From Candidatus Brockarchaeota archaeon (GTDB lineage: Archaea > Thermoproteota > EX4484-205 > DTQO01): a stretch of 13,427 nt of DNA. The stretch lies in assembly GCA_017601265.1 (NCBI GenBank), contig JAFNJA010000021.1:5647-19073 (forward strand). The letters are read 5' to 3'. A program made the translations under genes and the position numbers. Each line of letters opens with the position of its first letter. Position 1 is the first letter of the stretch. The notes below the pieces were generated by a model that saw nothing but the letters and a program-made list of their open reading frames with translations, was not told where the DNA came from and did no database searches. Below are positions 1 to 6,674 of this stretch, in pieces.

Positions 1-2
1 AA

Positions 3-152
3 TCTTCGTGCCATTGCTATTGCAAGTTCAACATCAAATGGAGGCATTTCTTCGTGATCCCAGAGGCGCCATTGGGCATCCTCGTGGCCCTTTTCGGGGC
101 ATTGGGTCTGTTCATGCTGAAAGGCAAGCGCCTGCCCTTCCAGAAACTTTAG
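3..152 (+). CDS. C-terminal end of a surface protein with a PEF-CTERM-like anchor (partial)
   Basis: The start lies outside the window; the reading frame ends at the TAG at 150-152. The last 34 or so residues are a textbook tripartite C-terminal sorting signal: a short VIPEAP motif, a hydrophobic membrane stretch (LGILVALFGALGLFML) and a basic tail (KGKR, then LPFQKL). In archaea such tails (PEF-CTERM and relatives) are recognised by archaeosortases, which cut and anchor S-layer or other secreted proteins. The protein itself cannot be identified because only its end is visible. Upstream of about position 47 this frame reads poorly (Cys, His, Lys rich), whereas frame 1 reads as a Ser/Thr/Gly/Ala linker (NLRAIAIASSTSNGG) before stopping at 55-57, so a frameshift or sequence error near 46-53 is possible. 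Confidence is good for the tail and low for the first 15 residues. Confidence 0.6.
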   Translation, partial: SSCHCYCKFNIKWRHFFVIPEAPLGILVALFGALGLFMLKGKRLPFQKL

Positions 153-166
153 TTTTTTCTCTCCTT
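153..166 (+). terminator. poly-T archaeal terminator
   Basis: A run of six T at 153-158 followed by more pyrimidines comes directly after the TAG stop of the surface-protein fragment. T-runs without a required hairpin are the usual archaeal termination signal. Confidence 0.5.
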
Positions 167-228
167 AAAAACAATCGTAGTACTACCTAGGTCGATCAAC
201 GTCATCCGTAATGCCATAGAAGTACAAT

Positions 229-246
229 TTTCACTTTTTGGTGAAA
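229..246 (+). promoter_or_regulatory. inverted repeat, possible operator of the first AbiE-like pair
   Basis: TTTCAC (229-234) and GTGAAA (241-246) are exact inverted 6-mers around a 6-nt spacer. The repeat directly abuts the AT-rich core promoter. AbiEi antitoxins are known to bind inverted repeats in their own promoter, so this is a reasonable autorepression site; that use is inferred. Confidence 0.35.
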
Positions 247-259
247 TACATATATATTA
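242..259 (+). promoter_or_regulatory. TATA/BRE promoter of the first AbiE-like pair
   Basis: A purine-rich stretch (TGAAA) followed by TACATATATATTA lies about 20-25 nt before the GTG start at 273. That spacing predicts a leaderless transcript, and no Shine-Dalgarno sequence precedes the GTG. A 9-bp palindrome ATTACTAAT (256-264) overlaps the downstream edge. Confidence 0.5.
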
Positions 260-272
260 CTAATTTAAAGAA

Positions 273-923
273 GTGAAACTATCTCCTTTGAGGGAGGTTT
301 TGGCATTGCGGAAGTTCGAGAGGATCTACCGTGAGCTGCTCGTTCGCAGCCTCAGCAAGGCTTCGTTGGTGCGGCAAGAAGAAGTTGCGTCGAGGTGCGG
401 CGTCTCGCTCGGCTTGGTCAACAAGACCGTCAAAAAACTGGAGGCGGCGATGGCTGTTGAGCCCACGCGCAGCGGCGTCAGGGTATTGTCGCCTGCCAGG
501 CTGTTGAACTTGTGGGCCACGGAACGCGACTTGAGGAAAGACGTTTGGCAGTCGTTCCGGCTGGACCCGGTTGCGCAGGTAGAGAAGAGCCTCCCCAAGG
601 AAGCCTTGGTTACGGCTTTTTCCGGGTGGCGAGCGGCGTCAGGGCGGATGCCCTCAGACTACGACAGAGTTTATTTCTACGTGACGGACGCGGAAAGGTT
701 CGATCTTTGGCTGCGCTTCAGGAAAAGGAACGTCCGAAAGGCAAATCCTAACGTTTTCGCTTTGCGCGTCGAGGACGAGCACCTGGTGCGGACTTCGGCA
801 AGGGGCATCGTTTGCGTTCCGCAGATCTACGTCGACATATACTCGATCGACGGCCCCGAAGCCGCCCCTTTCCTCCTAGACATTGCCAGGCAGTACCCGA
901 GCCTGAGCGTTTGGCGAGCGTGA
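273..923 (+). CDS. AbiEi_2-type winged-helix antitoxin
   Basis: Likely the antitoxin and autorepressor of a type IV (AbiE) toxin-antitoxin pair. The 216-residue protein has an N-terminal winged helix; the helix-turn-helix is at about residues 35-60 (EEVASRCGVS then LGLVNKTVKKLE). This is followed by the 'LSPARLLNLWA' segment (72-82), which matches the 'dP-x2-LL-x2-WA' signature after the wing in the AbiEi_2 family. The C-terminal half ends with CVPQIYVDIYSIDGPEAAPFL (181-201), like the family's 'Q-x-Y-x-DL ... EA' segment. The start is GTG; a leaderless transcript from the AT-rich box at 242-259 fits. The stop is 7 nt ahead of the next gene's TTG start, so the two genes are co-transcribed. 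The family reading rests on motif similarity. Direct DNA binding and neutralisation are inferred from known AbiE systems. Confidence 0.7.
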   Translation: MKLSPLREVLALRKFERIYRELLVRSLSKASLVRQEEVASRCGVSLGLVNKTVKKLEAAMAVEPTRSGVRVLSPARLLNLWATERDLRKDVWQSFRLDPVAQVEKSLPKEALVTAFSGWRAASGRMPSDYDRVYFYVTDAERFDLWLRFRKRNVRKANPNVFALRVEDEHLVRTSARGIVCVPQIYVDIYSIDGPEAAPFLLDIARQYPSLSVWRA

Positions 924-930
924 CAAGGCG

Positions 931-1557
931 TTGTGGCGCGAAGAAGCCGTTGAAAAGTCTTGGCGGGTCTTGGAGGAGCTGAAGGGCATGGCGGACTTCG
1001 TCTTGATAGGCGGTTGGGGCGTTTACCTTTGGACTAAGAGGTTGAAGAGCCGGGACATCGACATCTACATCGACCAAGATAACTTCTACAGGCTCCAGTC
1101 CGAGTTGACGCTTAGGGATTGCGCGTTGAAACGCAACTTTCGCCTTAAGAAGTTTGAAGCTTTGGTAGGAGACGTGGAAGTCTACATCTACACGCCGTTC
1201 ATGAGCGGCTTGGCGGTCCCCTGCGCGGACGTGTTCGAGAAGAAACTGTTTTCGTCGATCGAGCGTTTCAAGGTAGCCATCCCGGAGGTGCTTCTCTTGT
1301 TGAAGGCCCAAGCTGCCTGCGAAAGGTGGCACGCCGAAAAGGGAGTGAAGGACAGGGTCGACATCATCGCCCTGCTAGAGTTCGCAGACATAAAGCGCGG
1401 ATTGCTTGAGCGGATGCTTGGGGAATACGACAAAAGGGGAATCCTCAGGGATGTCATAAAGCGGTCCATATCGGAAAGCAGGATCGAGTACAGGCTTCTT
1501 GGACTCACGTACGAGAGGGACGGCGTCCAACTGAAAAAATCCTTCGATTGCCTTTAA
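931..1557 (+). CDS. AbiEii-like nucleotidyltransferase toxin
   Basis: A 208-residue polymerase-beta-fold nucleotidyltransferase and probable toxin partner of the gene upstream. AbiEii enzymes transfer nucleotides, probably to RNA targets such as tRNA. The head shows 'LIGGWGVYLW' (25-34) and then the metal-binding pair D42-x-D44 in SRDIDIYID, with D81/E83 (GDVEVYIY) as the likely third carboxylate. The helical C-terminal part carries K125 (LLLLKAQAACER) and the K140-D141-x2-D144 motif (KDRVDI) seen in AbiEii and related enzymes. The only in-frame start after the stop at 904-906 is TTG at 931, which has little Shine-Dalgarno sequence, so translation probably depends on termination of the antitoxin 7 nt upstream. 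No terminator is evident. The 279 nt to the next, convergent gene hold nothing I can name. Confidence 0.75.
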   Translation: MWREEAVEKSWRVLEELKGMADFVLIGGWGVYLWTKRLKSRDIDIYIDQDNFYRLQSELTLRDCALKRNFRLKKFEALVGDVEVYIYTPFMSGLAVPCADVFEKKLFSSIERFKVAIPEVLLLLKAQAACERWHAEKGVKDRVDIIALLEFADIKRGLLERMLGEYDKRGILRDVIKRSISESRIEYRLLGLTYERDGVQLKKSFDCL

Positions 1558-1836
1558 GTATTCGAGAATGGTTGGAGCGCCCCCAATGGTCTGCAAGCCG
1601 CCGACCCATGGATCCCTTGGAGACTCTGACCATTAATCCAAGAGAACGGCTTGGGGATGCTTTGGCCCCCTTTGGTTGTTGCCACATGGCGTACGATAGG
1701 ACGCGTTGGAATCCTTCTGGATTTTCCCGGACGCCCACGCGAGTCCTAAATGGCGGCCTTCTTTGGTACGCGCGCCGAGGGCGCCCTTTCTCGAACTTGA
1801 AGACAGCTGAGCCGTGCGAGGCTGCAAAACGCCCAT

Positions 1837-3471
1837 TTAGCTGGACGCTTCCAGTACCAAAACCCAATCTTGCAGCAGCGGGGCCAAGGGCGGCCTCCAC
1901 TCACGGTTCCGGTCAGGTTCGACCTTGACCGGGTCCAGCCTCCTCCCCGTCCTCGGGTCGAAAAAGAAGGCGCGGTAGGAGACGCCTGGCTCCAACTCCT
2001 TCACCTTGAACCAGCCCCATAGGGCTTGCCCGTGCCACGGAACGTAGATGACCCTCACCTCCCCCGGTATGCCTGCCGCGTACGGCTCGAAGTAGTCGCC
2101 CTCGCTCCAGTGCGGCTCGACCCACTCGGGGTGAGGCTCGAACATCCACCACCTGTAGCTTTCCAGAAGCTTCTTGCCGAGGCCCAGCTCCCTCGAACCC
2201 GGCAGCTTTCGAGCCTCGTCCCAAGGCGCGTCTCCCCAGGACCTGCCGTGCGGGGAAGGGCCGAACGGCCTCCCCCTCCTGTTCACCTGCCATATCCCGT
2301 TGGCGCCATAAGTGTGGCCCGCAGCCCCGCTGAGCACGCTCGCCCAGAACATCAGCCTCTGCACGTTGTCCCAGCTTGCCCCCATTATCCCCTCGTAAGT
2401 TACTTCGCCCACCAGGACGGGCATCCGCGGCGAACTTGCGATGGAGCTGGCCAAGCTCCTCACCGTGTTCTCGAAGCAGTGCACGTCGCTGTGGCCGGTC
2501 TGGAGCATGTCAAAGTCTATGACCGCCGGATCGTCGACCATGTTGCGCGCGCAATCGGTCGGGTGTATGGTCACGGGGCGGCGGTAAGGGTCCAGTGAAC
2601 GAAGGTAGCGGGCTACGCCCGTCCAGCCCGCTCGAGCCTCGGCCACGTATTTTTCGCGCTTCTCCCTGTCGCCCCACTCCTGAGAGACGTAGTAGGGCAT
2701 GGTCGCTTCCCCTGCGAGGCACCAGACCGAGGGGAAGGCGCCGTAACGGGCCACGAGGTTCCTCCAGTGCTTCTTCATAACCTCCTCCCCAGCGAACTTG
2801 ATGTAGTAGCCCCAGGAGCCGACTATGCACGGGACGAGGCCGCTCCTCACCAGCCACCAGATCCTGCGGTCGGCCGCGTCGAAGTAGGCTGGGTTGATTC
2901 GGGAGAAGCCGCGCTCCCAGGGAAAACCCGCCTCGTTCGCGCCCCTCGGGTCGAACGGAGGCATGTCCGGGTAAAGGCCCGCCACGATCTGGACGACCGT
3001 GAAGCCCTTCCCGACCCTGTCCCTGGTCAAGAGCTTGAACTCCTCCGGCCACCTCAGCCTCTTCGAGAGGCCCATCCACCACGTGTCGCCGAGCCAGAAG
3101 AAGGGCGTGCCGTCCTCGTGCTCCAGGTGCCTCCTATCCTTGCTGACCTTCAAAGGCCCGTGCTTCAGCAGCGGGTTCCTTCCCTCGTACCGCACCACCT
3201 CTAGGCTTCCGGTCCTGCCGTGGAGGCCCGGATTCGCCACATCGGAGCAGGAGGTCCTGAAGGAGTGCTTTCCTACCTGGTGGGAGGCGTAGCGCACCCG
3301 CCACGCGTTATTGCCGGCCCAGAAGGCGGGGACGGTCCTTTCTTCCCCGTCCGGCCCCATGAATGTTGCGGATACCTCGACGTCGGAAAAAGGATCGCGG
3401 TATTCCTTTTTCGACTGGAGCGAAAACTCTACGGGGCTGTTTTGCACGGTTCTTTTGGGTTTGAAGTCCAT
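1837..3471 (-). CDS. GH140/apiosidase-like glycoside hydrolase (DUF5060, DUF4038, collagen-binding-like C-domain)
   Basis: A 544-residue putative glycoside hydrolase. The N-terminal beta-sandwich (about 8-95) resembles DUF5060. A (beta/alpha)8 barrel (about 100-440) begins with 'FFWLGDTWW' (124-132) and 'R-x-GKGFTVVQIV' (152-163), typical of DUF4038/apiosidase-like proteins. The C-terminal sandwich (about 450-540) resembles the 'putative collagen-binding domain' that ends such proteins. Likely catalytic acids are E255 (CLAGEATMPYY) and E356 (PVLVGEVTYEG), at the ends of adjacent strands. Characterised GH140 members remove apiose from plant rhamnogalacturonan II, but many relatives have unknown substrates. 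No signal peptide is visible: the chain opens directly in the sandwich, suggesting a cytosolic enzyme acting on imported oligosaccharides or a different secretion route. ATG start, no Shine-Dalgarno, a promoter box about 34 nt upstream. It stands alone between two toxin-antitoxin pairs. The substrate is not predictable. Confidence 0.7.
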   Translation of the reverse strand: MDFKPKRTVQNSPVEFSLQSKKEYRDPFSDVEVSATFMGPDGEERTVPAFWAGNNAWRVRYASHQVGKHSFRTSCSDVANPGLHGRTGSLEVVRYEGRNPLLKHGPLKVSKDRRHLEHEDGTPFFWLGDTWWMGLSKRLRWPEEFKLLTRDRVGKGFTVVQIVAGLYPDMPPFDPRGANEAGFPWERGFSRINPAYFDAADRRIWWLVRSGLVPCIVGSWGYYIKFAGEEVMKKHWRNLVARYGAFPSVWCLAGEATMPYYVSQEWGDREKREKYVAEARAGWTGVARYLRSLDPYRRPVTIHPTDCARNMVDDPAVIDFDMLQTGHSDVHCFENTVRSLASSIASSPRMPVLVGEVTYEGIMGASWDNVQRLMFWASVLSGAAGHTYGANGIWQVNRRGRPFGPSPHGRSWGDAPWDEARKLPGSRELGLGKKLLESYRWWMFEPHPEWVEPHWSEGDYFEPYAAGIPGEVRVIYVPWHGQALWGWFKVKELEPGVSYRAFFFDPRTGRRLDPVKVEPDRNREWRPPLAPLLQDWVLVLEASS

Positions 3472-3499
3472 CGTCTGCCTGTTGTGGGGGGCGTGCCGC

Positions 3500-3511
3500 C
3501 GTATTTATGGC
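3500..3511 (-). promoter_or_regulatory. TATA-like promoter of the glycoside hydrolase gene
   Basis: Read on the minus strand, CCATAAATAC lies about 34 nt ahead of the ATG (3471-3469). This predicts a transcript start near 3479 with a leader of under 10 nt, consistent with the lack of a Shine-Dalgarno sequence. Confidence 0.4.
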
Positions 3512-4124
3512 TCTTGCAGGCCCCGAACCGAAACCTCCGGCAAATCCGAACATCGTGCCGGCTTTTACCGGCGAGAAATCTCTTAACGGAACCAAAGGAT
3601 CGGAGTGAAGCTTTTTGCGATTCCCTGACAACGCGGTTCCGGTAAATCCCTCGCCCGAGCCTGCTCGATGCTCTCCGATCCTGCGATGCGTTGAGGAAAG
3701 CCCGGCACCAAGGGGGCTCGTGGCCAGTCCGACGCATCTTGGAGCCGTGGGACTGGGGTTATAGATTCAAAAAGGCGCGTGGGCAATGCCCAAGATTTCG
3801 GCGTTGGGACTTTTGTTTAACCGCTTTGGGAAAATCGCGCGATCGAGATCTTTCGCCGGTTAGGCTAGTTTGAAGAGAGGGATCCGGAACACCTTGGCGG
3901 TCAAGCCAACGCGGGCGAGGGCGTTCCTTCGGCCCCGCTTGCATCCTGCCGCTCCTTCTCTTTCGCGAATGGAATCAGACCTGCCCAGATAGTGGTTGGC
4001 AGCTCGCCGTCCGATCGCGTTCGCCAGGCTCGATTTGACTTCAGTTCATGCGGCGTAGAAATGGCGCGCTCCCACGTCTCATGGACAGGCGATTCTTGTC
4101 CGAGCTTCCGTTGGCCGTGAAAGG
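3512..4124. other. long gene-free stretch between divergent genes
   Basis: About 610 nt with no ORF that looks like protein on either strand. Small structures are visible. There is a 5-bp stem GCCGG/CCGGC with a 6-nt loop near 3557-3572, and a 6-bp palindrome TGGGCA-A-TGCCCA at 3780-3792. An AT-rich TATA-like patch (GGTTATAGATTCAAAAA) lies just before it, at about 3756-3773. A possible further stem (GGACA ... TGTCC) is at about 4083-4101. No tRNA, rRNA, SRP or complete RNase P RNA could be recognised. It could encode a small RNA or be the remnant of a decayed gene; nothing decides this. Confidence 0.4.
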
Positions 4125-4132
4125 TTTTATAG
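4125..4132 (+). promoter_or_regulatory. TATA-like promoter of the HEPN-MNT pair
   Basis: TTTTATAG lies about 40 nt upstream of the ATG at 4170. It predicts a transcript start near 4154 and a leader of about 15 nt. No Shine-Dalgarno sequence precedes the ATG. Confidence 0.4.
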
Positions 4133-4169
4133 GCAGGCATCATTTGGATCATTGGTCATTTGATAGCCG

Positions 4170-4574
4170 ATGAGCAGGAATCTGAAGGAAGGGTTGAGAT
4201 GGATCGATCAGGCGGAGGCGGACCTGAAGACTGCCAGGGACTGCCTCGAGGATGGCAACTACTACGCTTCAGCCTTTTTCGCCCAGCAGTCCGCGGAGAA
4301 GGCACTGAAAGGCTTCCTTTACTCCAGGGGCTTCAGAGCCTTGGTGACCCACTCGGTCTTGGAACTCTTGGAGGAGTCGTCGAAGCACGAGGCTGAATTT
4401 AGCGCGCACGTTAACTGCGGCATGGAACTTGACAAGCACTACATCGGCTCGAGGTACCCGAACTTCTACCCATCCGGGGCGCCTTACAAGTATTACACGC
4501 GAGAGGTGGCTGAAAAGTGTTTAAGCTGCGCAGAGTCGATCTTGAAAGAATCGAAGAGATATTTGAAGGAATAG
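4170..4574 (+). CDS. HEPN-domain protein (toxin of a HEPN-MNT pair)
   Basis: A 134-residue all-helical HEPN protein of the PF05168-like type. It opens with the characteristic 'W-x2-QAEADLKTA' (11-22), then 'YYASAFFAQQSAEKALKGFL' (31-50), a 'VTHSVLELL' segment (59-67) and the late 'LDKHYIGSRYP' signature, nearly complete for the family. HEPN proteins paired with a minimal nucleotidyltransferase (MNT) usually act as RNases that the MNT neutralises, often by nucleotide transfer onto the HEPN. R56 and H61 have an R-x4-H spacing that could be the HEPN RNase motif, but it does not sit in the classic HepT 'R-N-x3-H-x-Y' context, so nuclease activity is uncertain. The ATG at 4170 is the first possible start, because an in-frame stop (4164-4166) precedes it. 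The 3' end overlaps the MNT gene. Confidence 0.8.
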   Translation: MSRNLKEGLRWIDQAEADLKTARDCLEDGNYYASAFFAQQSAEKALKGFLYSRGFRALVTHSVLELLEESSKHEAEFSAHVNCGMELDKHYIGSRYPNFYPSGAPYKYYTREVAEKCLSCAESILKESKRYLKE

Positions 4575-4879
4575 AGAGGTATAAGGAGGCCCTCGTGAGA
4601 GAGCTGAAGCCGGATAGGATAATCCTGTACGGCTCTTTCGCGAGGGGGGACGTAAACGAAGGATCGGATGTGGACTTGATAGTCATAACGGATTGGAAAG
4701 AAGATCCGCTGGAAAGGATAGGAAAGCTATTGGAACTTAACAAATTCAACATTCCCATCGAACCTCTGGGATATACCGAGGAGGAGTTTGAGAGGTTAAT
4801 CGAAGAACGTAATCCATTCATATTGCAGGTGTTGGACGAAGGGAAGGTGATATACCAAGCTGAACGGAGAGGGCGATGA
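4517..4879 (+). CDS. minimal nucleotidyltransferase (MNT antitoxin)
   Basis: A 120-residue minimal nucleotidyltransferase with 'IILYGSFARGD' (35-45), the Gly-Ser plus Arg-Gly motif, then 'GSDVDLIVIT' with catalytic D51 and D53, and E82 (PIEPLGYT) as the probable third acid. MNT antitoxins of HEPN-MNT pairs inactivate the partner by direct binding and/or nucleotide transfer. The GTG at 4517 overlaps the HEPN gene by 58 nt and has GAGGTGG 7 nt upstream. An alternative GTG at 4595 lies 20 nt past the HEPN stop with an excellent AAGGAGG (4583-4589), and would give 94 residues starting just before the catalytic strand. The extra residues of the longer form read as a plausible first helix (LERIEEIFEGIERYKEALVR), so I keep 4517, but either or both may be used. 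Confidence 0.8.
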   Translation: MFKLRRVDLERIEEIFEGIERYKEALVRELKPDRIILYGSFARGDVNEGSDVDLIVITDWKEDPLERIGKLLELNKFNIPIEPLGYTEEEFERLIEERNPFILQVLDEGKVIYQAERRGR

Positions 4880-5139
4880 CGGCTGCCTTTGGCATGAGCT
4901 ATCTCCGCCCTATGGCTTTCGCGTTTCGTCCAGTGGTTGAAATTGGCTAATGATCGAGCTACCCCAACGCGGCCGTTGCTTTGACATCACCGGTTAGTCC
5001 TCTCGGCCACCATCCCAAAATGGTTGCTAAAGGACCTACTCATGGATTGAAGGACCGAGGAAATCATCCGTGCAATTGGGGACCGTTGAACGGGGATTGG
5101 CGATGACGCGCTTTTCGGAGGTGGCCGGTTTGGTGGCAA
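4880..5139. other. intergenic stretch before the phosphodiesterase gene
   Basis: About 260 nt with no convincing ORF on either strand. A minus-strand segment near 4994-5015 looks like a tRNA D-arm, but no matching anticodon or T-arm follows. I see no other feature. Confidence 0.35.
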
Positions 5140-5149
5140 GTTTTTAAAA
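5140..5149 (+). promoter_or_regulatory. TATA-like promoter of the phosphodiesterase gene
   Basis: GTTTTTAAAAG lies about 30-38 nt before the ATG at 5179 and predicts a transcript start near 5170 with a very short leader. Confidence 0.5.
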
Positions 5150-5178
5150 GAGGCGGAAAGGGGACGATTTAAGAAAAG

Positions 5179-6549
5179 ATGAAAGTCGTGGTTCTGGGCT
5201 TCGATGGCGCCTCCCCGGACTTGGTCGATGAGTGGATCGATCATTTGCCGGCGCTTGGAAGGTTCAAGGACAGGGGCGTTCTTGGACGAACAGTCCCGCC
5301 CGTCCCGGCCCAGACTCCCGTCGCTTGGGCGACCTTCATGACCGGGAAGAATCCGGGCAAACACGGCGTCTTCAGCTTCATCGCGAGGAGAAGTGGAACT
5401 TACGAGAGGGACGTGGCCGAGCCGAAAAAGCTGAAGTCGAAAACCATATGGAAGATCGTGAGGGAAGCTGGAAAGAAAGCCGTAACCATCAACGTTCCGA
5501 TGACCGACGCGGAGGAAGGCGTGACCTCGGTGCCGGGTTTCCTGTCGAGCCTGGAAGGTGTCCCCCAACCGAAAAGCTTGGGGGAGAAGGTGGCTCGGAA
5601 ATTCGGAATCGACAGGGTAAGGGGGGATCTGGGAACGGAAACCCTTGACAGGGTCGATACCGACCCGGATCTTTTCTTTGAGGAGGTCAACGAGATTACG
5701 GAAGAGATGGCCGAAATCTCGCTCTGCCTTTTGCAGGAGGAAAGCTGGGACCTCTTCATGCCCGTCTTCATGGGACTGGACAGGATCCAGCACTTCTTTT
5801 GGAAATGCGTCGATCCCAACCACCCGAGGCACGAGGAAAGCGAGTACGGCGAGCTCGTCAGGAAGTTTTACGTCAAGATCGACGAGATCGCTGGCGAGTT
5901 CTTAAAGTCCGCGGGCGAGGACGCTCTTACGATGGTCGTTTCGGACCACGGGTTCTGCCCGGTGCACACGGAGGTCGTGGTGAACGACTACCTCGCGGAA
6001 GAAGGTTTCTTGGAGGCAAGGGACGGGGAAATAGACTTGGAAGGGAGCATGGCGGTTTCCTACGGGTACGGGGACGTGTGGCTTAACGTCAAGGGCAGGG
6101 AGCCGAGAGGCGTCGTATCCGCGGGGGAGGAATACGAGAAAACGAGGGACGGGATCATGGAATGCCTTGGAAAAATCGAGGTCGGCGGCAAGAGGCCGAT
6201 CAAGGCGGCAAAAAGGAGGGAGGAGTTGTGGTGGGGACCCTACCTGAACGAAGCGCCGGACCTGACCGCTATCTTCAACGTCGGGTACCAGGCGGCGAGG
6301 CGGCCGCTGATCACGAACGGGCCGAGGCGTTACGTGAACTTGAACCCGAGGTGGAGCGGAGGCCACGACGGCACGCACGATCCCGGGGACGTCCCTGGAA
6401 TCCTTGGGATCGTCGGCCCCGGCATCCCCAAAGGCAAAAGGGTCGAGGCTCGCCTCTGGGACCTAGCCCCCACGATATTGGACCTCATGGGAATCCCGAT
6501 CCCGGCCGACATCGATGGGAAACCTCTGGCGCTGAAGGACCCGGGCTAG
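5179..6549 (+). CDS. alkaline-phosphatase-superfamily phosphodiesterase (type I phosphodiesterase/nucleotide pyrophosphatase)
   Basis: A 456-residue metal-dependent hydrolase of the type I phosphodiesterase/nucleotide pyrophosphatase branch. All expected two-metal ligands are visible: D9 in 'GFDGAS', the threonine nucleophile T46 in 'PAQTPVAWATFMTGKNPGKHG' (43-63), D201 and H205 ('MGLDRIQHFFW'), D256-H257 ('SDHGF'), and the late histidines H396/H400 ('GGHDGTHD'). Such enzymes cleave phosphodiester or pyrophosphate bonds of nucleotides and related compounds; some relatives act on sulfate esters or phosphonates. No signal peptide or membrane segment is visible, so it is probably cytosolic. It lies 126 nt upstream of cysD on the same strand, but cysD has its own promoter. 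The placement permits an APS- or nucleotide-related role, which is not shown. Family confidence is high; the substrate is unknown. Confidence 0.85.
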   Translation: MKVVVLGFDGASPDLVDEWIDHLPALGRFKDRGVLGRTVPPVPAQTPVAWATFMTGKNPGKHGVFSFIARRSGTYERDVAEPKKLKSKTIWKIVREAGKKAVTINVPMTDAEEGVTSVPGFLSSLEGVPQPKSLGEKVARKFGIDRVRGDLGTETLDRVDTDPDLFFEEVNEITEEMAEISLCLLQEESWDLFMPVFMGLDRIQHFFWKCVDPNHPRHEESEYGELVRKFYVKIDEIAGEFLKSAGEDALTMVVSDHGFCPVHTEVVVNDYLAEEGFLEARDGEIDLEGSMAVSYGYGDVWLNVKGREPRGVVSAGEEYEKTRDGIMECLGKIEVGGKRPIKAAKRREELWWGPYLNEAPDLTAIFNVGYQAARRPLITNGPRRYVNLNPRWSGGHDGTHDPGDVPGILGIVGPGIPKGKRVEARLWDLAPTILDLMGIPIPADIDGKPLALKDPG

Positions 6550-6629
6550 CGCGGGACGATGGAATATTCGACCGATTCTTAGCTTCTACCTTGGTGCCCA
6601 GTTCGCTGGCGCACCGGTTCCTTCAGCGC

Positions 6630-6644
6630 TTTACATTTAAGTAT
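6630..6644 (+). promoter_or_regulatory. TATA-like promoter of cysDN
   Basis: TTTACATTTAAGTAT is an AT-rich island in GC-rich sequence. Its centre is about 36 nt before the TTG at 6675, predicting transcription from about 6664. It argues against translating this stretch as part of CysD. Confidence 0.5.
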
Positions 6645-6674
6645 CTTCGCGTCGCGCAGCTTGGCCGGCAGGAC

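Noticed and set aside
2510..3082. Long open frames on both strands of the glycoside hydrolase gene
   Set aside because: They are typical GC-rich shadow frames with Arg/Gly/Pro-rich products; only the minus-strand 544-residue frame has recognisable domains.
3693..3706. GAGGAAAGCCCGGC resembles the CR-I motif of RNase P RNA
   Set aside because: No CR-IV or CR-V (ACAGAA or CCGGCTTA-like) partner appears within the next 450 nt, so no RNase P RNA can be supported.
4994..5015. Minus-strand segment GGATGGTGGCCGAGAGGACTAA looks like a tRNA acceptor/D-arm
   Set aside because: No anticodon stem or T-arm (GGTTCGA-like) follows on the minus strand, so it is either chance or an unrecognisable remnant.
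6162..6674. Long N-terminal extension of the CysD frame
   Set aside because: It lies in the phosphodiesterase gene in another frame, is Arg/Gly/Pro-rich and crosses the AT-rich promoter at 6630-6644. CysD homology begins near residue 3 of the TTG 6675 form.
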